A program made the position numbers and the translations under genes. A DNA stretch of 64,000 nt from an uncultured Alphaproteobacteria bacterium. GTDB lineage: Bacteria; Pseudomonadota; Alphaproteobacteria; Puniceispirillales; Marisalimonadaceae. Each line of letters begins with the position of its first letter. Positions within the stretch are counted from its first letter, which is position 1. This document shows positions 12,719-21,403 of this stretch, one piece after another. The notes under the pieces were generated by a model, which did no database searches, was not told the origin of the DNA, and saw nothing but the letters and a program-made list of their open reading frames with translations. The stretch is from assembly GCA_937142855.1 (NCBI GenBank), contig CAKZQZ010000046.1, positions 36,601 to 100,600 of the forward strand, given 5' to 3'.

Positions 12719-13006
12719 CTAATTAAGTTTTGATTTAAGAATATTAGAAGGATTAAAAGTAACAACATTTCTAGCACTTATAGGTGCTTCAATACCTGTT
12801 TTTGGATTTCTGCCTAATCGTGATTTTTTATTTCTTATAATAAACGAACCAAATGATGATATTTTTACGTCCTGTTTATTTTCAAGTTCTGATAAAATAA
12901 AATCAAAAATATTCTCAATTATCAGTGATGAAGTAGAATTTGGCAAACCTACGTTTGAAGATATTTTCTCAACCAAATCATTTCTTGTCCAAGTTCTAGA
13001 TTTCAT
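12719..13006 (-). CDS. ihfA: Integration host factor alpha subunit
   Basis: This 95-residue HU/IHF-family protein bends DNA as a heterodimer with IhfB. The conserved core ISSFGSFIIRNK and the DNA-arm signature GRNPKTGIEAPISARNVVTFNPS are clear. The N-terminal TWTRNDLVEKI and the position after fabH-plsX favour the alpha subunit over HU or IhfB. It starts 42 bases after the fabH stop. Confidence 0.92.
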   Translation of the reverse strand: MKSRTWTRNDLVEKISSNVGLPNSTSSLIIENIFDFILSELENKQDVKISSFGSFIIRNKKSRLGRNPKTGIEAPISARNVVTFNPSNILKSKLN

Positions 13007-13048
13007 AAAATTATATTAATACAAATTAGATAAGTTTAAAGTTATTTT

Positions 13049-14041
13049 TTAAATATTTTTGGGTTGCCCAATTCTAACTAAAGAAGCACCCCAACTCAAA
13101 CCTCCCCCGATAGCCTGAAATGCTATTAAATTACCATCAACAATCCTACCAGATAAAACTGCATTATCTAAGGCAAGAGGGATTGATGCTGCTGAAGTGT
13201 TGCCATGCTCTGAAACTGTAGAAATTATTTTATTATGATTTATTTTTAATTTATCAGCCACTGCAGTGATTATTCTTTGGTTCGCCTGATGAGGAACAAC
13301 CCAGTCAATTTGATCTATTTTTTTGTTTGATATTTTTAGCGCATTTAGGAGTGAAGAAGAAAGTTTTTCCACAGCGTGTTTAAAAACTTCTTTTCCTAAC
13401 ATTTCTATAGAACCAACAGTTTTATTTGTTGAAACACCCCCATTTGTTTTCAATATGTCATAATACTTTCCGTCGGTAAATAAAGCAGTGGATAAAACTC
13501 CCCAATCATCTAAGTTGAATTCTTTAGTATTAAATTTTTGTAAAACAACTGCTCCAGCACCATCACCAAATAAAACTGAGGTTGATCTGTCTGTCCAATC
13601 TAAAAGTTTAGACATAGAATCAGCTCCAATTACTAAGCAATTTTTATAAAAAGAATCTAACATCATTGATTTAGCAACAGATAATGCAAACACAAAACCT
13701 GCACAAACAGCTTGAACATCAAATGATACTGCGTTTATGTTTAGTTTTTTTTGAACAAGAGCTGCAGTTGCTGGAAAAGTATTATCAGGAGTAGTTGTAG
13801 CAACAATTATTAAATCAACATCATTTTTGTCTAATTTAGCTGATTTAATTGCTTTTAGAGCTGCAAAATAAGCTAAGTCAGAAGTTGTTTCATTAGCTGA
13901 AACAAAATGTCTTTTTTTTATACCAGATCTTTTAGAAATCCATTCATCTGATGTTTCTATTTTCTTAGATAAATCATGATTGGTTAAATAATCATTGGGT
14001 AAATAAGACCCAACACCTGTTAATAAAATCGAATTAGTAAT
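13049..14041 (-). CDS. fabH: Beta-ketoacyl-ACP synthase III, apparently starting at ATT
   Basis: This 330-residue enzyme starts fatty acid synthesis by condensing acetyl-CoA with malonyl-ACP. The frame reads without interruption from 14041 and shows GVGSYLP, SDEWISKRSGIKKRH, catalytic C113 (VQAVCAGF), the histidine in VVPHQANQR and the asparagine in SEHGNTSAAS. The first ATG, GTG or TTG in frame (GTG at 13693) falls just after the active-site cysteine and would destroy the enzyme. The ATT at 14041 aligns with the expected initiator and has GGAG 7 bases upstream (14049-14052). The plsX stop lies 18 bases upstream in the same frame. A sequencing error is possible but no frameshift is needed. 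Confidence 0.9.
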   Translation of the reverse strand: MTNSILLTGVGSYLPNDYLTNHDLSKKIETSDEWISKRSGIKKRHFVSANETTSDLAYFAALKAIKSAKLDKNDVDLIIVATTTPDNTFPATAALVQKKLNINAVSFDVQAVCAGFVFALSVAKSMMLDSFYKNCLVIGADSMSKLLDWTDRSTSVLFGDGAGAVVLQKFNTKEFNLDDWGVLSTALFTDGKYYDILKTNGGVSTNKTVGSIEMLGKEVFKHAVEKLSSSLLNALKISNKKIDQIDWVVPHQANQRIITAVADKLKINHNKIISTVSEHGNTSAASIPLALDNAVLSGRIVDGNLIAFQAIGGGLSWGASLVRIGQPKNI

Positions 14042-14059
14042 GAATATTCTCCATGAAGC

Positions 14060-15085
14060 TTATTTTAAGGAATCCATATCTACTTTACTCATTTTCTTTT
14101 TAAGATTAGATACAAATTCATACTCAACCATATCTGCTGCTACGCTTATTGCATTAGCAAAACCAAAAGCATCTGTTCCACCGTGACTTTTTACTGCAAT
14201 AGCATTTAACCCAAGAAAAACAGCACCATTGTACTTTCTAGGATCCATTTGCAGACGGAAATTTTTTAATGATTTTTTTGAAAACAAATAACCAATTTTA
14301 GAGCTAAATGAACTTGACAATGCCTTTTTAAGATAAGTAGTAACTAACAATGCAGTACCTTCAGCTGTTTTTAAAGCTACGTTTCCAGTAAATCCGTCAG
14401 CAACAATCACATCCGTTTCACCTTGAGCAATTTTATCACCCTCTATGAAACCTTTATAATTAATTTTATCTTTCATAGTAGATAAAATCAGTGATGCTTC
14501 CTTAATATAATCCAAACCTTTTTGTTCTTCTTCACCAATGTTTAGCAGTGAAACAGTAGGGTTTTTTATGCCCATAATAATACTAGCAAAAGCTTGACCC
14601 ATAAAAGAAAATTGAACAAGGTTCTTTGCATCACAATCAATGTTGGCTCCTAGGTCGAGCATACAACTTTCACCTATAATTGTAGGAAAATATGCGGCTA
14701 TAGCAGGTCTTGAAATGCCTTCAATAGGTCTAAGATATAACTTTGACATTGCCATTAATGCACCAGTATTCCCAGCAGATACCACAGCATCACAGAACCC
14801 AGACTTAACTTGATTTATAGCATGTGCCATTGACGAGTTTTTACCTGTTCTAAGAGCAACACTGGGCTTTTCATTTGCAGAAATAAATTCTTCAGTATGA
14901 ACGATGTTTGAATCTTGAAGATTAGAAAATGAATTAATCAAAGAGGAAATAATATTTTCATCACCTGAGAAAGTAAATTTCAAATTTGGATGTCTTACTT
15001 TTGCTTGAGCAGCTCCATCGATTACAATCTCTGGAGCAGAGTCACCGCCCATAGCGTCCAATGAAATATTTATTAATTTTTTCAA
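14060..15085 (-). CDS. plsX: Phosphate acyltransferase PlsX
   Basis: This 341-residue enzyme makes acyl-phosphate from acyl-ACP for phospholipid synthesis. It begins with ISLDAMGGDSAPEIVIDGA and contains the conserved SAGNTGALMA, MLDLGAN and VADGFTGNVALKT motifs. It is followed by fabH after 18 bases, the near-universal pairing. Many Alphaproteobacteria have a DUF177 gene (and often rpmF) just upstream; here only 83 bases separate plsX from the CBP3-like gene, so those genes are absent from this position. Confidence 0.97.
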   Translation of the reverse strand: MKKLINISLDAMGGDSAPEIVIDGAAQAKVRHPNLKFTFSGDENIISSLINSFSNLQDSNIVHTEEFISANEKPSVALRTGKNSSMAHAINQVKSGFCDAVVSAGNTGALMAMSKLYLRPIEGISRPAIAAYFPTIIGESCMLDLGANIDCDAKNLVQFSFMGQAFASIIMGIKNPTVSLLNIGEEEQKGLDYIKEASLILSTMKDKINYKGFIEGDKIAQGETDVIVADGFTGNVALKTAEGTALLVTTYLKKALSSSFSSKIGYLFSKKSLKNFRLQMDPRKYNGAVFLGLNAIAVKSHGGTDAFGFANAISVAADMVEYEFVSNLKKKMSKVDMDSLK

Positions 15086-15168
15086 AACAGCTCCAGATTA
15101 ATTAAAATAGTAGACTATTAACAATAAGAGTTAACTATTGCAAATTAATAAATAGTGCAAAAAAACCT

Positions 15169-15723
15169 TTAATTAAAACTTTCTTTATATTCAGGAAAAC
15201 AAAACTGATTTGACAAAAGTGAATCATTTGTTGTTTTTTTTAATAGAGAAAAACATGATTCACAATAGTCAGTTAGTAATTGTGGTGAAGACCCAAAGTC
15301 ACTTATATTTCTATATACATTTTTTATTAGGTGTATTTTTAATGTCTCAAAATCATTTTTCTCAAAGCATTGACAGTAAACCTTTTGTCTTCCCATATAG
15401 GAGTCGATCATTTTTTTTATTTTAATGTGAACTCCTGTATCTCCAGCTCCCATTTCTCTTAATGTTAAATCTAAATCTAAAAACATTTTATCAAATAAAA
15501 CTTGAGAAATTTCTTTTCCTTTTGCACCAGATTTTGATAAGAAAAATGTTAAAATAATAGAAAATAAAATTAAAAGATCAAATCTACCATCTATGGTGTC
15601 AGGAACCATTAACTTTGTATAAAATACCTTGTTTCTTGAAATTTTTATAATTTTATCATAATACCCATCAATTAAATCTCTTTTTTTATAATTAGATGAA
15701 GTATATGAGTTAAAAAATAGCAT
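15169..15723 (-). CDS. Ubiquinol-cytochrome c chaperone (CBP3-like) family protein
   Basis: This 184-residue protein carries the family signature LREMGAGDTGVHIKIKKM (about 88-105) followed by YMGRQKVY, matching the CBP3-type chaperone domain linked to assembly of the cytochrome bc1 complex. No signal peptide is seen, so it is probably cytoplasmic or membrane-associated. In Alphaproteobacteria it commonly sits between bamE (opposite strand) and the DUF177-plsX genes, as here. The context implies that this organism has a bc1 complex, which the Na+-NQR would feed through ubiquinol. The family call is from motif and synteny. Confidence 0.85.
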   Translation of the reverse strand: MLFFNSYTSSNYKKRDLIDGYYDKIIKISRNKVFYTKLMVPDTIDGRFDLLILFSIILTFFLSKSGAKGKEISQVLFDKMFLDLDLTLREMGAGDTGVHIKIKKMIDSYMGRQKVYCQCFEKNDFETLKIHLIKNVYRNISDFGSSPQLLTDYCESCFSLLKKTTNDSLLSNQFCFPEYKESFN

Positions 15724-15794
15724 AATATTAATATCTTTATATATTTAAATAAATTATCATAAATAAAGTTTATTTAATAGGAACAAATATAATA

Positions 15795-16229
15795 ATGCGT
15801 TATCTAAATTGTTTTTTGATTATAATTGTATTTTTATTAACTGGTTGCGTTCAAACCAAACAGATAAATGGAATATCCTTCAATAAAATTAATGATTTTA
15901 ATGTGGAAATAGGCAAAACTTCTAAAAATTCACTAATAAATAAATATGGACCACCTTCCTTCGAGAGCCCTTTCAATAAAAATATTATTTATTATATATC
16001 TCAAAATACCATTTACAAAAACCTTGATGCTCCCCAAGTAAAAAAAATGATACTTTATAAAGTCAATTTAGATAAAAACAATATTGTTAAAGAATTTAAA
16101 CAATATGACGAAAAAAATATAGAAAAAATAGAAATTGCAGAAGATGCTGTAGGACAAAATGATAATAAATTAATGTTAATAATCAAAGAAATGATAGGAA
16201 ACATGCAGAAGAGAAATTTACAAAATTAA
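15795..16229 (+). CDS. bamE: Outer membrane assembly lipoprotein BamE (SmpA/OmlA family)
   Basis: This 144-residue protein starts with a lipoprotein signal peptide and lipobox LLTGC (lipidated C18). The mature part has the SmpA/OmlA pattern: IGKTSKNSLINKYGPPS followed by a beta-rich IIYYIS stretch. BamE is an accessory lipoprotein of the BAM complex whose core BamA is encoded at the end of this window. The gene is divergent from the CBP3-like gene across 71 bases, and its last 4 bases overlap the convergent thiL. Confidence 0.85.
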   Translation: MRYLNCFLIIIVFLLTGCVQTKQINGISFNKINDFNVEIGKTSKNSLINKYGPPSFESPFNKNIIYYISQNTIYKNLDAPQVKKMILYKVNLDKNNIVKEFKQYDEKNIEKIEIAEDAVGQNDNKLMLIIKEMIGNMQKRNLQN

Positions 16230-17164
16230 AAGTGCAAATATGATTTATTTTTTGGAATTTCTGAATTGTTTTTAAACTTTAAAAATTTATCCTCATAAAT
16301 ATCAAAATTACCTATTTTAGTAATTTTAATATTAACTTCTTTAGAAATTTTTTTAATTAACTGTTCCTGGTCTTGGTTGCAAGAAAATAACAACTCATAA
16401 TCATCTCCTCCATATAATGCAGATTCTAACAACAAATTATTGGTAACATTTTGAATATGAGGTATCGGAATTTTATCTAAATCAAGGTGAATACATAAAC
16501 CAGAATTAACAGCTAAATGAGTTGCATCTTGAATTAATCCATCAGATATATCTATCATAGAATTCGCTACATTATTTAAAAGCAAACCTAAACTAACTCT
16601 TGGTTGTGGTATTAAATATTTTTTTTGTGCTATTGATAAATGATTTGATGTTTTATTAAAGTTATCTAATCCAATTTTCGATAAGCCTAAGACACCAGAT
16701 ACAAATAAGAAATCACCATTCTTAGCACCACTTCGGGAGATAGAAGTACCCGTTCGTGTTTGTCCAAAAATAGTTATAGTAATATTTATATGAGATGGCG
16801 AGCTTGTTAAGTCTCCGCCTATTAATTCTAAATTAAATATTTCTTGATCTTCTTTTAAACCTTTACAAAAATTAGGAATAAAAAAGTCTACCTTGTTTTT
16901 GGGAATACTTAAAGACAGGTTATAAAAGAGAGGTTTAGCACCCATTGATGCCATGTCAGATAGATTAACTCTTAAACTTTTTTTGGCAATATCTGCAGGA
17001 TGTTCTGTTCCAAAAAAATGGACACCTTCAACCAACGTATCTGTACTAATTATAAGATCTTTATTAGCATTTTGTTTAAAAACAGCTGCATCGTCTTTTA
17101 AATTTCTTCCAATATTTCCTGTAAGAGGTTTAAAATATTTATTTATATAATCAAATTCATTCAT
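16226..17164 (-). CDS. thiL: Thiamine-monophosphate kinase
   Basis: This 312-residue ATP-dependent kinase converts thiamine monophosphate to the diphosphate cofactor used by PdhA. Motifs include DDAAVF near the N-terminus, STDTLVEGVHF, the glycine-containing LIGGDLTSSP and the late DGLIQDATHL and GGDDYELLF segments, all typical of ThiL. It begins 3 bases after nusB, as in many bacteria (nusB-thiL), and ends the long minus-strand run that starts at nqrA. Confidence 0.96.
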   Translation of the reverse strand: MNEFDYINKYFKPLTGNIGRNLKDDAAVFKQNANKDLIISTDTLVEGVHFFGTEHPADIAKKSLRVNLSDMASMGAKPLFYNLSLSIPKNKVDFFIPNFCKGLKEDQEIFNLELIGGDLTSSPSHINITITIFGQTRTGTSISRSGAKNGDFLFVSGVLGLSKIGLDNFNKTSNHLSIAQKKYLIPQPRVSLGLLLNNVANSMIDISDGLIQDATHLAVNSGLCIHLDLDKIPIPHIQNVTNNLLLESALYGGDDYELLFSCNQDQEQLIKKISKEVNIKITKIGNFDIYEDKFLKFKNNSEIPKNKSYLHF

Positions 17165-17167
17165 ATT

Positions 17168-17626
17168 TTATTCAGAAATTTTTTCTAAAATAGCATTTGC
17201 AAAATTTGGATCACCTCCAAAAACTGTCATAATACTAATATATTCATTTACAATAGTTGTTTTTTTAAAATTTTTTTCAAAACAGAGTTCATATGTGGCT
17301 AATCTTAAAATTGTTTTTTCAGTTACACTTAGCCTTTCAAATGACCAATCACATGACAAATTATCAGATATTAACTTATCAATATTATCTATATTATCTA
17401 AAACCCCATTTATAATAGATTTAAAAAGATTTAAATCTATTTCTTTGATGTCCAATTTTTTTAAAATAAATGAAGAATAATTCTCCAAAAATGTATTAAT
17501 AATTGTATTTATATCTGAATTTAAAAAGAAAGCTCCATAAAGAACTTGGGTTGAACAAATTCTAGAACCTGTTTTTTTTCTAACTGAAGCATGTCTAATG
17601 TTAGACTTTTTATAACATTTAATCAT
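17168..17626 (-). CDS. nusB: Transcription antitermination factor NusB
   Basis: This 152-residue all-helical RNA-binding protein, with NusE, forms antitermination complexes on rRNA operons. The C-terminal signature LSVTEKTILRLATYELCF and NEYISIMTVFGG...FANAILEKI is diagnostic. The N-terminus has a basic stretch (RHASVRKKTGSRICSTQVLYG). It overlaps ribH by 8 bases, the common ribH-nusB pairing. Confidence 0.95.
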   Translation of the reverse strand: MIKCYKKSNIRHASVRKKTGSRICSTQVLYGAFFLNSDINTIINTFLENYSSFILKKLDIKEIDLNLFKSIINGVLDNIDNIDKLISDNLSCDWSFERLSVTEKTILRLATYELCFEKNFKKTTIVNEYISIMTVFGGDPNFANAILEKISE

Positions 17627-18086
17627 AAATGGAATTTTGTTTTATATCTAGTAAAGACAAACAAGCGAGTGCAGCTCCACCACCCTTATCTGAACCTAAA
17701 GGGTCAGATCTTTTAAGGGCTTGGTTTTTATTTTCTACTGTTAAAATACCATTTCCAATAGGAACAGAAAAGTTTAATGCCAAATCAGTTATACATCGAG
17801 CAGACTCATTTGATACAATTTCAAAATGATAAGTCTCACCCCTGATAATACAGCCAAGAGCTACATAACCATCATAAATTTTCTTTTTTGATGATTTATC
17901 TAAAATAATTTTTATAGCAGGGCCAATCTCTAATGCACCAGGAACAAAAAGGGTTTCATACATAATTTTTTTTGACTTAAGTATGCTTGAAGCACCTTCA
18001 ATTAAATTATTAGTTATATCTTCATAATATGGCGAGCAAACCAAAAGAATTTTTTTGTTAACAATACTCAATTTATTTTTTTCCAC
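17619..18086 (-). CDS. ribH: 6,7-dimethyl-8-ribityllumazine synthase
   Basis: This 155-residue enzyme condenses dihydroxybutanone phosphate with the ribityl pyrimidine, the penultimate step of riboflavin synthesis. Motifs include PGALEIGPAIKIIL, GCIIRGETYHFEIV (active-site histidine region) and GNGILTVENKNQAL. Length fits the bacterial subunit. It overlaps ribBA upstream by 19 bases and nusB downstream by 8 bases, so it is translationally coupled within the rib block. Confidence 0.96.
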   Translation of the reverse strand: MEKNKLSIVNKKILLVCSPYYEDITNNLIEGASSILKSKKIMYETLFVPGALEIGPAIKIILDKSSKKKIYDGYVALGCIIRGETYHFEIVSNESARCITDLALNFSVPIGNGILTVENKNQALKRSDPLGSDKGGGAALACLSLLDIKQNSIYD

Positions 18087-19162
18087 CCCTTGATGGTCAA
18101 TCCAAAACCATTTAATGCAATTGCAGAAGCTTTTTTATTAGATAAAATAGTCATATTTTTTACTCCTAAATCAGTTAATATTTGAGCTCCAACCCCATAA
18201 TCTCTTATGTTATTATTTTTAGTTATTAAATTTTTTGGCTTAGACAAATTATTTGATATAGATATTGGTGATTCATCTCTAATTAAAATTATTATTCCAT
18301 TTTTATTTTCAGAAATTTTTATCATTGCCTTAGAAAGTTCTGAGCCATTCCTTTCACTAGATTGGTCACCTAATACATCAGAAAAAAGATCCAAAGCATG
18401 AACCCTAACAAGGATTGTATCATTACTATCAATAACTCCTTTTACTAATGCAATGTGCTCTGAATTATCAATTATATTTTTAAAAAAAATTATTCTCCAA
18501 ACACCTCCAAATTGACTCTCCAAAATAGATTCAGAAATCCTTTTAACGTAAACTTCATTCTTTCGACGATAAGAAATTAAATCTGCTATTGAAGCAATCT
18601 TGATATTATGTTTTTTAGAAAATTTTATAAGGTCGGGCAACCTTGCCATTTCACCATTATCATTCATTATTTCACAAATAACACCAGAAGGATTAGAGTT
18701 TGCCAATTTAGCAATATCAACCACAGCTTCGGTATGACCAGCTCTTATAAGAGAACCTCCATCCTTTGATATAAGGGGGAAAACATGCCCAGGAGTAGTT
18801 ATATCATTTTTTGTAGAATTAATATCTATTGCAGTTTTAATAGTTAAAGATCTATCTGCAGCAGATATGCCTGTAGTTACCCCTTCAGTTGCTTCTATTG
18901 AAACTGTAAATGCTGTCTCAAACCTTCCCTCATTTCTTCTCTCCATAAGAGATAAGCCTAGTTTTTCTGATTGAGTACGTGTCAATGATAAACAAATAAG
19001 TCCTCTACCATATTTAGCCATGAAATTAATAGTTTCAGGAGAAGCATACTCTCCCAAAACACATAGATCTCCTTCATTTTCTCTATTTTCGTCATCAACT
19101 AAAATGAATATTTTACCTTCCGAGGCGTCTTTTATAACCTCTTCAATACTAGATAAACTCAA
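18068..19162 (-). CDS. ribB: Dihydroxybutanone phosphate synthase with degenerate GTP cyclohydrolase II half
   Basis: This 364-residue protein has a full RibB domain (about 1-200): DDENRENEGDL (23-33) for metal and substrate binding, then GHVFPLISKDGG and RAGHTEAVVD. It makes 3,4-dihydroxy-2-butanone 4-phosphate from ribulose 5-phosphate. The C-terminal half (about 205-364) aligns with RibA but has lost its active site: the stretch after VRVH reads ALDLFSDVLGDQSSERNG where active enzymes have the zinc-binding cysteines of GDVFGSLRCDCG. It is therefore inferred to lack GTP cyclohydrolase II activity, as in some other Alphaproteobacteria. A separate RibA should exist outside the window. Confidence 0.93.
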   Translation of the reverse strand: MSLSSIEEVIKDASEGKIFILVDDENRENEGDLCVLGEYASPETINFMAKYGRGLICLSLTRTQSEKLGLSLMERRNEGRFETAFTVSIEATEGVTTGISAADRSLTIKTAIDINSTKNDITTPGHVFPLISKDGGSLIRAGHTEAVVDIAKLANSNPSGVICEIMNDNGEMARLPDLIKFSKKHNIKIASIADLISYRRKNEVYVKRISESILESQFGGVWRIIFFKNIIDNSEHIALVKGVIDSNDTILVRVHALDLFSDVLGDQSSERNGSELSKAMIKISENKNGIIILIRDESPISISNNLSKPKNLITKNNNIRDYGVGAQILTDLGVKNMTILSNKKASAIALNGFGLTIKGWKKIN

Positions 19163-19191
19163 TTAAATCTCCAAAAATACTTTTACAAAAG

Positions 19192-19800
19192 TTATTTACT
19201 TGCATTAATTCTTTCTAAATATCTTGCTAAAATATCAATTTCTACATTAACAAGTGTGTTTGGTTTATAAATTTTAAAACTAGTATTGTCCCATGTAAAA
19301 GGGACAATATTTACTGAAAATGTATTATCTATTATTTCATTAATAGTTAAAGAAACCCCATCAATTGTTACAGATCCCTTAGGAGCAAAATATTTCATAA
19401 ATTTCTTATTTACTAAAAAAACAACTTTAAAAGAACCATTAATTTTTTTTATCTCTTTGACTGTGGCTGTAGTATCAACATGTCCATACACAAAGTGACC
19501 ACCTATTTCATCACCTACTTTTAATGATTTTTCTAAATTTATGAAATCACCAACCTTCCATTCTAAAAAATTGGTTTTTGAAACAGTTTCATCACTTACA
19601 TCAAAAAATAATACACAATCATTTCTTTTTTTTAGGGTAAGGCATATACCTGAACATGAAACAGATGCACCAATCAATAAATCATCAGAATTAAAATCAG
19701 AAGAATATTTATTATTCTCTACTTTAACTGAAAGTTCCCAATCACTTGGTTGAGCAATGTTTTCAATTTTACCAATATGACTAATTATGCCTGTAAACAT
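19192..19800 (-). CDS. ribE: Riboflavin synthase alpha chain
   Basis: This 202-residue enzyme dismutates two lumazines to riboflavin. The N-terminus MFTGIISHIGKIENI is diagnostic, and the two internal lumazine-binding repeats are visible, each with a GxSVSCSGICLTL-like or GSVTIDGVSLTIN segment. FVYGHVDTTATV opens the second barrel. It follows ribD by 2 bases and precedes ribBA by 29 bases. No FMN riboswitch consensus is seen ahead of the rib genes. Confidence 0.96.
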   Translation of the reverse strand: MFTGIISHIGKIENIAQPSDWELSVKVENNKYSSDFNSDDLLIGASVSCSGICLTLKKRNDCVLFFDVSDETVSKTNFLEWKVGDFINLEKSLKVGDEIGGHFVYGHVDTTATVKEIKKINGSFKVVFLVNKKFMKYFAPKGSVTIDGVSLTINEIIDNTFSVNIVPFTWDNTSFKIYKPNTLVNVEIDILARYLERINASK

Positions 19801-19802
19801 TT

Positions 19803-20912
19803 TTAAGCCTCATTTGAATGATTACGTATTTCTAAAACATCATCATCAAGTATTCTTAAAAATGATATTTGGTATTTTTTAAGTTGTTCAATATCTTTAT
19901 GGTTTAAATCATTGATAAAAGGAAGTCCATCATTTCCAATAATTTTACCCGAACGAAATATAATTAGTTTATCAACCATATTTAAAGATAATAAAATTGT
20001 GCTGAGTTTTGATCCTGATTCAATTAATAAGTTATTAATACCTTTGTTACAGAGATCCCTAAAAATAAAATTAAAGAATTCCTTATTATTTAGATCTTTA
20101 TTAACCATTATTTTCTTAATATTAGATAGTTTGTTAAGATGGTTACTAGAGTCATTTAAAGAATATAGATAAATATCATTGTTTATATTGTCTTGAAAAA
20201 TTTTATAACTAGAGTTTAATTTCAAATATCTATCTAAAATTACTATTGCTGGAGATCTATTTTCCATTCCTTCAAGTCTACAATTTAACATAGGATTATC
20301 AGTTATAATTGTTGAACTTGATGTTAAAATAGCATCATTTTGTGCTCTAATAAAATGTGTGCTTCTTCTACTTAATTCATTTGTAATCCATTTTGATTTT
20401 TTGTTTTTAAGAGCTATTTTTCCATCTAATGAACATGCAATCTTCAGAGTAACAAAAGGCTTGTTATTATGTAATCTTGAAAAAAAACCATCATAAATGT
20501 CTAAAGCGTCTTTTTCCATATACTTACTATGCACTTTTATATTATTTTTTTTAAAAAGATTTATACTTTTTCCATTTGTTCTTGGATCTGGATCAACACA
20601 GGAAATAAAAACTTCAGAAATACCAGACTCAATTATTAAGTCTGCACAAGATTTTCCATTAGTGTTTTTATGCGAGCAAGGTTCAAGAGTTACATAAATT
20701 GATGCATTTAGTAAAACTTTTTTATCTAAGACCTTATTTAAAGCATTTTCTTCAGCATGGGGTCGACCTGAGAAAGATGTTCTACCTGAAGAAATAAATA
20801 TATTGTTTTTTACAATAACACAGCCCACTGGAGGGTTTTGTCCAGTTGAACCTTTTGATCGAAAGGCCTCTAATAAAGCAAGATTCATCCATTTTTTATC
20901 ATCATTTGGCAT
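19803..20912 (-). CDS. ribD: Bifunctional riboflavin deaminase/reductase RibD
   Basis: This 369-residue protein has an N-terminal zinc deaminase (H52 and E54 in PHAEENAL, C79 and C89 in TLEPCSHKNTNGKSC) and a C-terminal NADPH-dependent reductase (from about 148, VTLKIACSLDGKIA, with LLIESGSKLS). Together they convert the pyrimidine product of GTP cyclohydrolase II to the substrate of RibH. It follows nrdR by 23 bases, as in many proteobacteria (glyA-nrdR-ribD). Confidence 0.96.
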   Translation of the reverse strand: MPNDDKKWMNLALLEAFRSKGSTGQNPPVGCVIVKNNIFISSGRTSFSGRPHAEENALNKVLDKKVLLNASIYVTLEPCSHKNTNGKSCADLIIESGISEVFISCVDPDPRTNGKSINLFKKNNIKVHSKYMEKDALDIYDGFFSRLHNNKPFVTLKIACSLDGKIALKNKKSKWITNELSRRSTHFIRAQNDAILTSSSTIITDNPMLNCRLEGMENRSPAIVILDRYLKLNSSYKIFQDNINNDIYLYSLNDSSNHLNKLSNIKKIMVNKDLNNKEFFNFIFRDLCNKGINNLLIESGSKLSTILLSLNMVDKLIIFRSGKIIGNDGLPFINDLNHKDIEQLKKYQISFLRILDDDVLEIRNHSNEA

Positions 20913-20935
20913 GTTTAAATAAATTTTAGTAAAAA

Positions 20936-21388
20936 TTAGTCATTGATTTCTTTTTCAACAAACTTTTCAAAATCTTTTGCTTCTCTAAAATTTCTATAGA
21001 CAGAAGCATATCTAATGTAAGCTACGTTATCAATCTCTGCTAATGCATTCATTACCAGTTCTCCAATAAGCTTGGATTGAACATCACTGTCACCGCTTGA
21101 TTCTAATTGTCTGACAATACCGTTAGCAGCTCTATCAATATCATCATCATTAATTTGCCTTTTTCTTAATGCCATAAGCATTGATTTCATCAACTTATCC
21201 CTATCAAACGGTATTTTTTTACCATTTCTCTTAATTACAGATAAGTCTCGTAGTTGTATTCTTTCAAAAGTAGTAAAACGAGAACCACAACTAGTACATA
21301 ATCTTCTACGTCTAATAGTTGCTCCATCATCGCTAGCTCTAGAGTCTTTAACTTGGGTGTCCTCTTTACCACAAAATGGACATCTCAT
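20936..21388 (-). CDS. nrdR: Transcriptional repressor NrdR
   Basis: This 150-residue regulator of ribonucleotide reductase genes has an N-terminal zinc ribbon (C3, C6, C31, C34) and an ATP-cone domain (about 49-139, [16 protein letters not shown]). The stretch [17 protein letters not shown] is nearly invariant in the family. It senses ATP/dATP and represses nrd promoters; no nrd gene lies in this window. It starts 15 bases after glyA. Confidence 0.97.
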   Translation of the reverse strand: MRCPFCGKEDTQVKDSRASDDGATIRRRRLCTSCGSRFTTFERIQLRDLSVIKRNGKKIPFDRDKLMKSMLMALRKRQINDDDIDRAANGIVRQLESSGDSDVQSKLIGELVMNALAEIDNVAYIRYASVYRNFREAKDFEKFVEKEIND

Positions 21389-21403
21389 TATTTACTCCTT
21401 ATA

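Noticed and set aside
13049..13693. A short fabH starting at GTG 13693, or fabH as a pseudogene
   Set aside because: This start would remove the N-terminal third including the active-site cysteine, while the upstream frame is fully intact with all family motifs.
14034..14054. Six-codon ATG frame (MENIHY) between plsX and fabH as a leader peptide
   Set aside because: Too short and unsupported; it is simply out of frame with fabH, though it overlaps the proposed fabH ribosome-binding site.
19163..20935. FMN riboswitch ahead of rib genes
   Set aside because: The short gaps around ribD, ribE and ribBA (2 to 29 bases) leave no room for the conserved aptamer and none of its consensus is visible.
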